Assembly (NCBI GenBank): GCA_046328715.1
Contig: JAXLWB010000013.1
Coordinates: forward strand, 159,988-223,987
DNA length: 64,000 nt
Direction of reading: 5' to 3'
From: JAXLWB01 sp046328715
Lineage (GTDB): Bacteria > Chloroflexota > Anaerolineae > Caldilineales > Caldilineaceae
The position numbers and the translations under genes were made by a program. Shown piece after piece: positions 45,548 to 54,775 of this stretch. Position 1 is the stretch's first letter; every line of letters starts with the position of its first letter. The notes under the pieces were generated by a model. That model did no database searches. It worked only from the letters and a program-made list of their open reading frames with translations, and had not been told where the DNA came from.

Positions 45548-46564
45548 ATGAATAAGCAAAATCAAATCCGTGTGGGCTTGATTGGCTGTGGCCAACATGG
45601 GGTGAGCCTGGCCCAGGCCATTCGCCAATCCTCCTGTCTCAAGTTAGTCGCCTGTGCCGATCCAAACCAAGAGGCCGCCAGTGTCGTCGCAAAACTCCCT
45701 GACGAAGTTGCCATTTACAGTAATATGCAAGAAATTGTCTACGACGGAGTGGTGGATGCAGTGATTCTCGCTACGCCGCCACACCTCTTGTACGAAACAG
45801 CATTGGCCGCAATCCACGCTGGTAAACATGTATTCGCCGAAAAACCGATTGGAATCGATGAAAAAGAGGCGATTCAACTGGAAGAAGCTGTAGCACGTGC
45901 TGGCGTCTGTTATATGTCCGGCTATTCGTTTCGTTACTGTGCGGCTCTGCAACAGATCCACAGCTTGCTCCAAGCGGGCGCTGTGGGCGAGATCGTCGCT
46001 GTGGTTGGCAGTATCGGGGTTGGCTCGATGTCGTCAGGTTGGCATGCCTCGCCTGTTACGGGTGGTGGCCCCATGCTCTATGTCGGCTCGCACCTGGTTG
46101 ACGAAGTACTCTGGTTTGTCAATCACAAAGCAGTCGAAGTTTCCGCCAAGGTACACTATCGTGCCGATACCAAGGCCGATGAAACTGCCACCTTTACCAT
46201 TCACTTTGCCAACGGAGTCAGCGCCCAATGTCTCGTCACCCAGGCTGGAGATGGCTTTGTCAACAACCTCGACATCCACGGTCGTCGGGGGCGGATCAGT
46301 TTGCGTGGGGTGGATTACCTCAACTATGCCATTGAAGTCGTAAGCAAAACACTACCCGCTTACACCGAACCCACCTACATCCACCCCCGCATCTGGGGCG
46401 ATCCAAAATTAGCGATGCTTGTCCCCGAACTGGAAGAATTTGCCGCCGCTATCCATGAACAACGCCAACCTGCCATTACCGTGAGCGATGGACGTCAGGT
46501 GTTGAGGGTATTGGATGCGGTGGTGAAGTCGGATCGGAGTGGGGAGCGGGTGCGGATGGGTTGA
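45548..46564 (+). CDS. Gfo/Idh/MocA-family NAD(P)-dependent oxidoreductase
   Basis: 338 residues from the ATG at 45548 (GGAGG five bases upstream). The N-terminal Rossmann fold has VGLIGCGQHGVSLAQAI, then ATPPHLLYE and the family's AGKHVFAEKPIG with the catalytic-region lysine. The C-terminal half is the alpha/beta substrate domain (GWHASPVTGGGPMLYVGSHLVDEVLWF, with a GGG...G..H.D pattern). Members oxidise or reduce sugars and inositols such as myo-inositol or glucose-fructose. No sugar transporter adjoins it, but a LacI-type operator cluster lies in its promoter, and an SMP-30-like lipoprotein gene diverges from it. Both fit sugar or sugar-lactone metabolism. Confidence 0.9.
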   Translation: MNKQNQIRVGLIGCGQHGVSLAQAIRQSSCLKLVACADPNQEAASVVAKLPDEVAIYSNMQEIVYDGVVDAVILATPPHLLYETALAAIHAGKHVFAEKPIGIDEKEAIQLEEAVARAGVCYMSGYSFRYCAALQQIHSLLQAGAVGEIVAVVGSIGVGSMSSGWHASPVTGGGPMLYVGSHLVDEVLWFVNHKAVEVSAKVHYRADTKADETATFTIHFANGVSAQCLVTQAGDGFVNNLDIHGRRGRISLRGVDYLNYAIEVVSKTLPAYTEPTYIHPRIWGDPKLAMLVPELEEFAAAIHEQRQPAITVSDGRQVLRVLDAVVKSDRSGERVRMG

Positions 46565-46569
46565 ACGTC

Positions 46570-46597
46570 ACGAAACGTTTCAGAAACGCCAACGTTG
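46570..46597. promoter_or_regulatory. Second LacI-type operator, copy of the upstream control region
   Basis: GAAACGTTTC (46572-46581), a perfect 10-bp palindrome, followed by AGAAACGCCAACGTTGCTA. This resembles AGAAACGCCAGGCTTGCTA in the region before the oxidoreductase start. The duplicate lies just after that gene's stop, upstream of the broken metalloprotease gene. Confidence 0.55.
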
Positions 46598-46743
46598 CTA
46601 TCCTGAAAGTGTGAATCTACCAATGAAGAATGCTACTGGTGGCTTGTTCCTACTGTGGATACAAAAATTAATACCAGAGTGCCATCATAATGAGATAAGA
46701 AATTTTTGAAACATTCTATAGTCACCAGCTAAAGGAGACTACC

Positions 46744-48426
46744 GTGTTAGCATCAGAAAAATTATTATTTGAACACCCAGAGGGTGATAGGCTGCCAATG
46801 CCTTGTACTCACATGGTTCCAATGCCCCCGAAGGGCATACAGTTGTTACACCTGTACGCATGGGTTAAAACAAGCACATCCAATGGGTGATAGAATTTGG
46901 ACTCCTTTTGGATATAAGCGTGTACCTTGTATCCATCTGATCCCCCAACACCCCGAAGGTGATACTGTTACTATCCCATGTTATCACATGGTTCCGCAGC
47001 ATCCAGAAGGTGATCCGGGTCCTTTAGTACCTTGTGTTCATCCGCTAAGCCCAGTTCGCGTCGAATATGGTGGTTTCTTGGTTTTCTATACAGATAACCA
47101 GGTCATCCAAAATGCTGTCATGGATGCAGTTACCCGGCTCAATGCCTTGGGCGTGAGCTTGATCACCTTTCAACGCCCGTTGTGCATTTTCCACCGCTGG
47201 AGATTAGCGAATGGAGATGGCAATGATCCTTTTTGGAGCCATTACAGTCCGTTACTCCATTCGATTCAGGTAATCAACCGTTAAAAGCAAACCGATATCG
47301 ATAGATTGGAGCATATTCGACATGAGCTTGGGCACGCATTGGTAGGGAATCAACTGATTAACTACTATGCAGGAGGAAGTCATACTCTAAAGGATCCTTG
47401 TAGGACATACGCACTTGCAATGTCAGAAGGATGGGCGCACTTTATTGCGCTTGTCTTAAGTTACTCATCAGATGCAGGGGCAAATGTCAGCTATAAGGGG
47501 CTGAACTGGGAAAACATGAGTATTGCTCCCAACGGAAAGGTTGAGTACTGTATTTGCCTGTTGTCTTTGATTCTTGTTTGATACGTTGCGCATCGAAGGT
47601 GGTCAAATCGTACAAGATGAGAGTGCTGCCCTCGCCTTTACAGAATTCTTCAAAGTCTACAGTCCAACACCACAAACTGTTTTAAAAGGTCCAGTAATTA
47701 GCAGCATGTGGGATTTTTTGGATCGTGTCAAAGCCATCAATTCGGCAAATTCGCAATTGTGCCAACTGATTGACCAAATCGCGGCGCTCAAGAACGTTGG
47801 CCCGCGAACTACCGATCTTCCTTCCTGGGAAGGTAATCTTGATGCGGCAGTAACCCGGCCCAATGGCAAAACCTACTTTTTCAAAGGCGATGAATACATT
47901 CGCTACGACATCGCCACTGATCGATCTGACCCAGGCTACCTTGCAAAATTAAAAGATGGTTGGCCAGGCTTGTGGGAAAGCGATATCGATGCTGCGATGA
48001 CATGGCCCAATGGCAAAACCTACTTCTTCAGAGGCGACGAATACATTCGCTATGACATCGCCACAGATCAGGCCGATCCTGGCTACCCGGCAAAAATCCA
48101 TGATGGTTGGCCAGGCTTGTGGGAAAAGCGATATCGATGCTGCAACGACATGGTCCAATGGCAAAACCTACTTCTTCAAAGGCGACGAATACATTCGCTA
48201 TGACATCATGACAGACCAAGCCGACCCAGGCTACCCTGGAAAAATTTGTGAAGGCTGGTCAGGCTTGTGGGAAAGCGATATCGATGCGGTAATGACATGG
48301 CCCAGTGGCAAAACTTACTTTTTCAAAGACGATGAATACATCCGCTATGACATCGCGACAGACCAAGCCGACCCAGGCTACCTGGAAAAATCCAAGATGG
48401 TTGGGGGTGAATTGGCTGTTCTCTAA
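46744..48426 (+). pseudogene. Broken gene: HPEGD repeats, HELGH metallopeptidase-like domain, hemopexin-like repeats
   Basis: A GTG at 46744 with AAGGAG seven bases upstream opens a protein whose sense can be followed to 48426 through several frames. The N-terminal part carries four to five ~17-residue repeats of the pattern PCxHxxPxHPEGD. A region with HIRHELGHALVG (zinc-peptidase HExxH) and SEGWAHFIALVL follows. Four ~48-residue hemopexin-like repeats (NGKTYFFKGDEYIRYDI...DPGYPxKI..GWPGLWE) form the end. Breaks seen: CCCCC near 46828 shifts frame; a missing T near 46853; an in-frame TAA at 47282; a shift near 47570; an extra A at 48124-48127 where sister repeats have GGGAAAG. No signal peptide is obvious. 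Either true decay or sequence error; the intact product would be an unusual metalloprotease. Confidence 0.7.
47835..48405 (+). repeat. Four tandem hemopexin-like coding repeats
   Basis: About 144-nt units, each encoding a YFFKGDEYIRYDI core and a D(Q/R)(A/S)DPGY...W.GLWE end. DNA identity between units is high, so the units are recent duplications and allow single-base differences (the extra A in the third unit boundary) to be spotted directly. Confidence 0.8.
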
Positions 48427-48562
48427 GATCTTTCGTAACTATCCAGCCTTCGATGTGGCGTTCTGTCTAAACCGTATCTGCAAGTTCAACGTTCTCATGG
48501 GCAGTGCGTCGCACCAGAATGAATGCAGTCTTTCTTGACTTTATTTAAGCTAGGAGAATCTT

Positions 48563-48931
48563 ATGTCTACCAATAACAACAAAACCTTTGTCCGTCGCTA
48601 TCTCGACGCCATCAACGGCAAGGACAAACCGGCCGCGCTGGTCGATCAATACATTTCGGATGCGGATGCGATCTTGAAACAGCATATTGCCGGGTTCGAG
48701 GCAGGGTTCCCACACTATGAGTTGAAAGTGGAAGATCTCTTTGGCGAGGAAGACCAAATCGCCGTGCGTTTTATCTTTCACGGTATCCAAAAAGGTGAGT
48801 TTATGGGCATTCCCGCCACGCACAAGGAGGTCAATGTCCCTGGCATCATCCTTTATCGTATCGCTGAAGGCAAGATTGTCGAGCACTGGATGCAGGTCGA
48901 TGCGATGATGTTGATGCAGCAGTTGAAGTAA
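48563..48931 (+). CDS. SnoaL-like ester cyclase/steroid isomerase-fold protein
   Basis: 122 residues with the SnoaL/NTF2-like pattern: FVRRYLDAINGKDKPAALVDQYISD, then HIAGFEAGFPHYELKVEDLFGEEDQIAVRF, GEFMGIPATHKEVNVPGIILYRI and the end GKIVEHWMQVDAM. The fold is a small cone-shaped barrel used by polyketide cyclases, isomerases and many uncharacterised proteins. Here no biosynthetic genes adjoin, so the substrate is unknown. It is intact, although the genes on both sides are frameshifted, which argues against a uniformly bad sequence region. Confidence 0.85.
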   Translation: MSTNNNKTFVRRYLDAINGKDKPAALVDQYISDADAILKQHIAGFEAGFPHYELKVEDLFGEEDQIAVRFIFHGIQKGEFMGIPATHKEVNVPGIILYRIAEGKIVEHWMQVDAMMLMQQLK

Positions 48932-49202
48932 AAGCGTAGGGTTGCGCGAATGATGGGTGGACTTACGTACTTGCCGCCTCGTTCAGTGATTTTAGTCCAA
49001 CGTGCTTGATATCGCAACTTGGCTGCACCCAAGATTGGATGATCGAACCGCATGTAATGCTACATTCAAATTGGAAGCTCGCAAGCCTTGACGAATTGTA
49101 ATGGCATCAAGGTTTGCGATTCAACTTCACGTTTACAACAGATGTGTCATCGCAATTCGCCAATGGCTGCACTTCGTGTACGGTTTGGAAAGGAAGACAA
49201 CG

Positions 49203-52200
49203 ATGTTTCTCCTTTATAGTTCTTTACCATTGTTTCGTCGTCGCTGGCTCACCTTGTTGGCTGCCAGCATATTTTCACTTTGCGCCTTGTTTGTTGGCAT
49301 GGGTGATACCCGCACAGAGTGCTGACGAGGGTGTTGGCACTTGGGTACAGCAGCAACCCAAGAGGATGGTATGGTATGTGGGGAACCGATGCCAACCATG
49401 TTTGGGCAGTGGGCGAACTTGGCCGAAACTCCTACATTGGGACGGAACTGCCTGGCACGCACAGATCCGCTAGCCCCACTGCCAATCTCCAGGCTGTATG
49501 GGGAACTGATGCCAACAACATCTGGGTCGTTGGTGAAGCGGGTACGATCCTGAGATGGAATGGCTCTACTTGGCAGGCAGAGCGCAGCGGCACAACCACT
49601 GATCTGCTCGCCATATGGGGCAGTGACTCCAGCAATATTTGGGCTGTGGGCAATGCGGGCGTGATCGTACGCTGGAATGGCTCAACCTGGAATGTACAAA
49701 GCAGCGGCACGACCAGCGATCTGCATAGTATCTGGGGCAGCGACACCAATATGGCGGCGACAATCTGTGTGGGCGGTGGGGAGTGGTGGTGTCATTCTCA
49801 AAGGAAACGAAACAGTTGGATCGTCCAAAATAGCGGCACGACGACTGATCTTTCTGCCATTTGGGGAACGGATGCTAACAACATCTGGGCGACAGGACAA
49901 ACTGGCACGATTCTGCAATGGGATGGTGCTCAATGGCAAAGTCAAACGAGTGGTACAACCCAGGCGCTTTGGGGCGTGTGGGGGAGCGCCCTGAACGTTT
50001 GGGCTGTCGGCAATACTGGCACACTTTTGCAATGGGATGGCACAGCCTGGAATACGCAAAGTAGTGGACAAATGAACGATCTACGTGGCGTGTGGGGCAG
50101 TGATGCCAACCACATTTGGGTCTTTGGCACTGATAGCACTATCTTGAAATGTGAACGATGCACCTGGAATGTACCATTAGCGGTACGACCGAAACACTGG
50201 AAAGTATATGGGGTGCAGACGTTAACCATGTTTGGGCTGTCGGTCATGGCGGTACAAATCATAAAATGGGATGGTTCCCTGGAATGTACAGAGCAGCGGC
50301 ACTCAGCAATCTCTGATTGATATCTGAAGTGCAGATGCAGCAAATATTTGGATTGTTGGCGAGGCCGGCACGATCTAAAGTGGAACGGAACAACCTGGAG
50401 CGCCCAGAATAGCACTACCACGAACCAGCTTGTTGGTGTCTGGGAACCGACGTTAACCATGTTTGGGCCGTGGGGGGGAATGGCACAATCATAAAATGGG
50501 ATGGGGTTGCTTGGCAGGCAGAGGAGAGTGGCACAGATGCATGGTTTACCGCCATTTGGGGCAGCACTAGCGAGGTTTGGGCAGCCGGCAGTAACGGCAC
50601 GATCCTGAAGTGGAATGGCGCGACATGGAACGCTCAAAATAGTGAGACGAGCGAAACAATTCGCAATATTTGGGGCACTGACAGCAATAATGTCTGGGCT
50701 GTGACCGAGATCTTTTCCCGCAATAATAGCGGTAAGATTCTCAAATGGGATGGAACTGCTTGGAATATGCAGAGCATCGGACAACCTAAACCATTCTTCG
50801 GGTTATGGGGAACGGATGCCAGCAATGTTTGGGCCGTTGGTACCAGTTTCCCAGATTTACGTTCGATCATTCTAAAGTGGGATGGAACTTCGTGGCGTAC
50901 ACGAATAATGGACTGTCAAACCAGGGTCTCTATAGTGTATGGGGAACCGGCACGAGCAATATTTGGGCAGTCGGCGTTTCCGGCGCAATCCTCAAGTGGG
51001 AGGGAACCGGCTGGCAAGCGCAAAAATAGTCATACACCCAATTATTTTTATGGCGTGTGGGAACAGACGCCAACCATGTTTGGGCAGTCGGCGAAACAGC
51101 CGAAGGACTCGGCAAGATTCTCAAATGGGATGGCTCATCATGGCGCACAAATCTCAGCACTACAGCGAATCCGCTCTACGGCATTTTCCCGGGTTCTGAC
51201 ATCATGTGGCCCAGGACGGGTAGGGTAAACGCAATCCTCAAATGGGGTGATCATCTGGAACCAACAAGATAGCGGTACACGACCAGTACGCTACTTTCGG
51301 ATTTGGGGAACTGACGTAAATAACGCATCTGGGTCGTGGGCGACGGAGGCAATCGCGAAATTCTGAAATGGAACAGGGAGTGCATGGACAAAACAAAGCC
51401 TGGACCGAGCATCCGTTACCACCCATTGAGTGGCGTATGGGAAGCGGATGTCAACCACGCCTGGGCTGTAGGCGAAGACGAAGCAGACCTCGCCATTTGG
51501 GATGGCATGGTGTGGGAAATGATTGGCATTTCACCGCGTGGGCTTTACTGCCGGCATCTGGGGAACGGACATCAACCACATTTGGGCAGTCGGCAACACA
51601 GGCGCAATCCTGAACTGGGATGGGGTCGAATGGCGATTACAGAACTCCACCACGACAGACAGCTTTGTGGCATCGCCGGAACGGACGCTAACCACGCCTG
51701 GGCCGTAGGCGAGGGTACGACACAATCTTGAAGTGGAACGGCTCTACGGAACGCCCAGGACAGCGGCGTGACCAGCCAACTCAAAGCTGTGTGGGCCGCA
51801 GATAGCAACACGATCTGGGCCGTTGGGTGGGATACAATCTACACTATGAAAGTGCTCAATCCAAGATAACTATCACAACCCGGCCAGTCAACCAAACAGT
51901 CAATGAAGGACAGACAGTCGGCAGCGCAGCAGCCAGCGGCACACCTGCTCCAAATGTCCAATGGCGAAAAGCCGAGTACAGACGCTGGACAGACCGGCAA
52001 AGATATCCCCGGTGCCATATTGACGACATTGAGCTTTACAGCACAAGGCACAGATCACGGTAAACAATACCGGGCGGTTTTCAGCAATGGTAGCGGTTCG
52101 ACGACCACTACCACCGCCAATTGTTGACTGTCTATGTCCCGCCTGTGATCACCACCAGCCAAATAGCCAAATAGTCTGTGAAGACCCTCTATCTTTTAGC

Positions 52201-53596
52201 CGTGCCTGTGATTTTCGATTCGGCAGCCAGCGGAGCGCCGGTGCCAATCGCCCAGTGGCAACAGAGCATTGACGCTAGCGGCCCATTCTCTGACATCCCC
52301 GGCGCTACCTTGCCGCGGTTGGAGTTTGTCGCCAATCGGTCCTACAACGCCTTTCACTACCGAGTGATCTTTAGCAACAGCGCCGGCACTGCCACGAGTG
52401 ACGTCGCAACCTTGACGGTCAACACCTGGCCCACTATCTCTTTGCAGCCATCGAGTCAAACCGTCAATGAAGGGCAATCAGTAACGTTCAACGCTGCGGC
52501 AAGTGGATCACCAACGCCTGGCATCCAATGGCAAGTAAAGGCCAATGGCACGGTTGATTGGCAGGCAATCGGAAATGCCACCTCGCCAAGTCTGACGTTT
52601 GTTGCTGCTTTGGCGCAGAACGGTAACCAATACCGCGCACTATTCTCAACCCTCTGCGGCTCGGTGGCAACGAACGTGGCCACTTTAGTCGTGAATGCGC
52701 TACCGCCGCTCGACACGACACCGCCTGACACGACACTCACAGAATTTCCAGTAAGCCCGAGCTACAGCAGCTCTGCGACCTTTCGCTTTAGCAGCAATGA
52801 AATCAACAGTATCTTTGCCTGTAGTTTGGACAGTTCGCCCTTTACGGGTTGTACCAGTCCACAAAATTACACGGGCTTATCCAATGGTAATCACACCTTC
52901 CAAGTACGTGCGGTTGATGCCGCAGGTAACATCGATCCCTCGCCGGCGAGTTATACGTGGATGATCAACACCAAGCCGCCTGTCCCAGGGCCACGGGGCA
53001 CAATTCAATCCGTGCGTGCAATATTAGCTGCTCTGCTATCTCCCGGCGGGACCGTAGCAGAATCTGCTGAACTTTCCACGGCTACCGAGATCCCAATCGA
53101 AGCAGCCGATGTTCAAGGCTCGATTGGCACGACTAACAAGCATATCCAAGCTGCCATCAATCAACTTGACCAATCGCTGGCGTCCAAACTCTGGGTAGAC
53201 GACAATCATCTCACTGCATACGGAGCGAAAGTCTTTGAGCGGCTGAGCGCTGCGCTAACAGAATTACTTGCCATTAAAAAGCCGCCAACCGCTGTGACCA
53301 GTGCTATTAACACACTGGTAGGTGTGACACGCACCTTGGCACAGACCGCATTAGATGAAGCGGTTTATGCGCATGGCAAACCTAACAAAATTAGCAATGC
53401 CCAACAAGAGATGCTCAAAGCGCAGAAGAAGCTTGACAAACAACAGTTCACATATGCTATCGTTTGTTATAAAAACGCTTGGGTCTTTGCTCAGGAGGCT
53501 GTTGGTAAGGGCATACGTGCTGCGAACGATGAGAACAGCGAGGAAGAATCAGAGTCAACAAGAAGCCAGATCTTTCTGCCGCTTCTTACTCGATAA
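49203..53596 (+). pseudogene. Broken gene for a giant exported beta-propeller/Ig-like repeat protein
   Basis: An ATG at 49203 starts a signal peptide (RRWLTLLAASIFSLCALFVG); a frameshift near 49290 then leads to the cleavage-site-like PAQSADEGVGTW. From 49370 to 51830 about fifteen ~40-residue repeats of the form WGTDANNIWAVGxxGTILKWNGxxW are spread over all three frames by at least eight shifts. Ig-like domains follow (NQTVNEGQTVGSAAASGTP; a stop at about 52170; then two intact copies). After them come a DTTPPDTT...GNHTFQVRAVDAAGN module and a helical tail ending RSQIFLPLLTR. The last 1.4 kb (52178-53596) is a clean frame. If restored it would be ~1460 residues: a secreted surface protein with the same C-terminal tail as its exported neighbours. 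Confidence 0.72.
49370..51830 (+). repeat. Array of ~120-bp coding repeats (WGxDxxNIWAVG)
   Basis: About fifteen degenerate units encode WG(T/S)D(A/S)(N)xxWAVGxxG(T/A)I(L/I)KW(N/D)G. The motif can be found in each of the three plus frames in turn, marking the positions of indels. The fold is probably a Kelch/YCF48-like or sialidase-like propeller. Confidence 0.75.
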
Positions 53597-53623
53597 GGAT
53601 ACAGAATATATCCGCCGAGTTTA

Positions 53624-53673
53624 GTTCTCACCCCTGATCGAAGCCAAATTGCAACTCAATCAGGGGTGAGAAC
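53624..53673 (+). terminator. Hairpin after the broken repeat-protein gene
   Basis: GTTCTCACCCCTGAT (53624-53638) and ATCAGGGGTGAGAAC (53659-53673) are perfect 15-bp arms with a 20-nt loop, 28 bases after the stop. Confidence 0.7.
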
Positions 53674-53714
53674 AATCGGGTGTACACCAACGTTGTCGCA
53701 ACAAGGTATCTAGC

Positions 53715-54554
53715 ATGAAAAACAATCTTCCACTATCGAACGCTTCAGCAAGTCCGACCTACGCGCATGGGTACGATTCGGCAATGACTGTCAAAATGCA
53801 CGCCCGACGTACTGTGGAAGTGCAGGGGCGTTTCTTCCTCCCCTATCTTCAGCCCGGCATGAGGTTACTGGATTGTGGGTGTGGCTCTGGTTCGATTACA
53901 CGCGGACTTGCGCGGATCGTTGCTCCTGGGGAAGTTGTGGGTATTGACATGGCTGCGAGTGAAATCGAGCGTGCATGTGCCGATACGCTTCGTGAAAACG
54001 TGACCAATGTACGTTTTGAAGTCGGCAATCTCTATAAACTCGCCTTTCCAGATGCTTGCTTTGACGCACTTTTCTGTCATAATGTGCTCGAACATCTGAA
54101 CGACCCAGGCAAAGCATTGAGCGAGATGCGTCGTGTCTTAAAACCAGAGGGTGTCATCGCTGTTCGTGACGCAGACAATGGTGGGGATTTGTTACAACCC
54201 GAGGAGGCATTGCTACTGGAATGGTTTGTACTCCTCGAAGCGGATTGGCGAATTGTGGGTGGTAATCCACGGATCGCCAGAGCGCTCCCTTGGGTGATAC
54301 GCCAAGCTGGTTTCGCTTCGATTACGTCCTCTGCCTCGTATGACATCTATTGCGACCGTGAGGGGGTGCAGTTGATCGCCGAAGTTGCTGCCAGGCGTTG
54401 TCAAGAGATGGACGCTGTGCAACGCATTCTTGAACACAAACTCGCCGATCCAGCCAAACTTACGGCGATGCATGATGCCTGGTTAGCGTGGGCAGAACGC
54501 CCCGATGCCTTTTTTGCCCATGCCCATGTTGAGGTGGTAGGTTGGAAGGCGTGA
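53715..54554 (+). CDS. Class I SAM-dependent methyltransferase
   Basis: 279 residues. Motif I LLDCGCGSGS (51-60), motif II region VVGIDMAASEIERA, and NVRFEVGNLYKLAFPDACFDALFCHNVLEHLNDPGKALSEMRRVLKPEG give a Methyltransf_11/25 (UbiE/COQ5-like) fold. The C-terminal ~90 residues are helical and probably bind the acceptor. The acceptor is not predictable; small-molecule methylation is usual. It stands alone between two hairpins, converging on glyQS. Confidence 0.92.
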   Translation: MKNNLPLSNASASPTYAHGYDSAMTVKMHARRTVEVQGRFFLPYLQPGMRLLDCGCGSGSITRGLARIVAPGEVVGIDMAASEIERACADTLRENVTNVRFEVGNLYKLAFPDACFDALFCHNVLEHLNDPGKALSEMRRVLKPEGVIAVRDADNGGDLLQPEEALLLEWFVLLEADWRIVGGNPRIARALPWVIRQAGFASITSSASYDIYCDREGVQLIAEVAARRCQEMDAVQRILEHKLADPAKLTAMHDAWLAWAERPDAFFAHAHVEVVGWKA

Positions 54555-54703
54555 GCGAGGACGAATGAACAGATCGAAGGTAACTGTCTAGCGACGCTGC
54601 ACCTCAAACCAACCAGTGGCGAACCATCAGAACCCCGCACGTCAGTAAGGGGGGCGGGTGGCGCAAAATCTTGACAAACATAGCACATTTCCCAACTCCT
54701 TCT

Positions 54704-54762
54704 GTGTTCCCTGATTTCCGTGTTTACAAAGCTTTTTCATAAACACGGAAATCAGGGAACAC
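54704..54762. terminator. 23-bp perfect inverted repeat between convergent genes
   Basis: GTGTTCCCTGATTTCCGTGTTTA (54704-54726) and its exact complement (54740-54762) around a 13-nt loop with TTTTT. It lies between the convergent methyltransferase and glyQS genes. A weaker repeat with related wording (GTGTTTAGT ... GGAACAC) is at 63177-63241. Confidence 0.75.
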
Positions 54763-54775
54763 GGAAGTTTATTCA

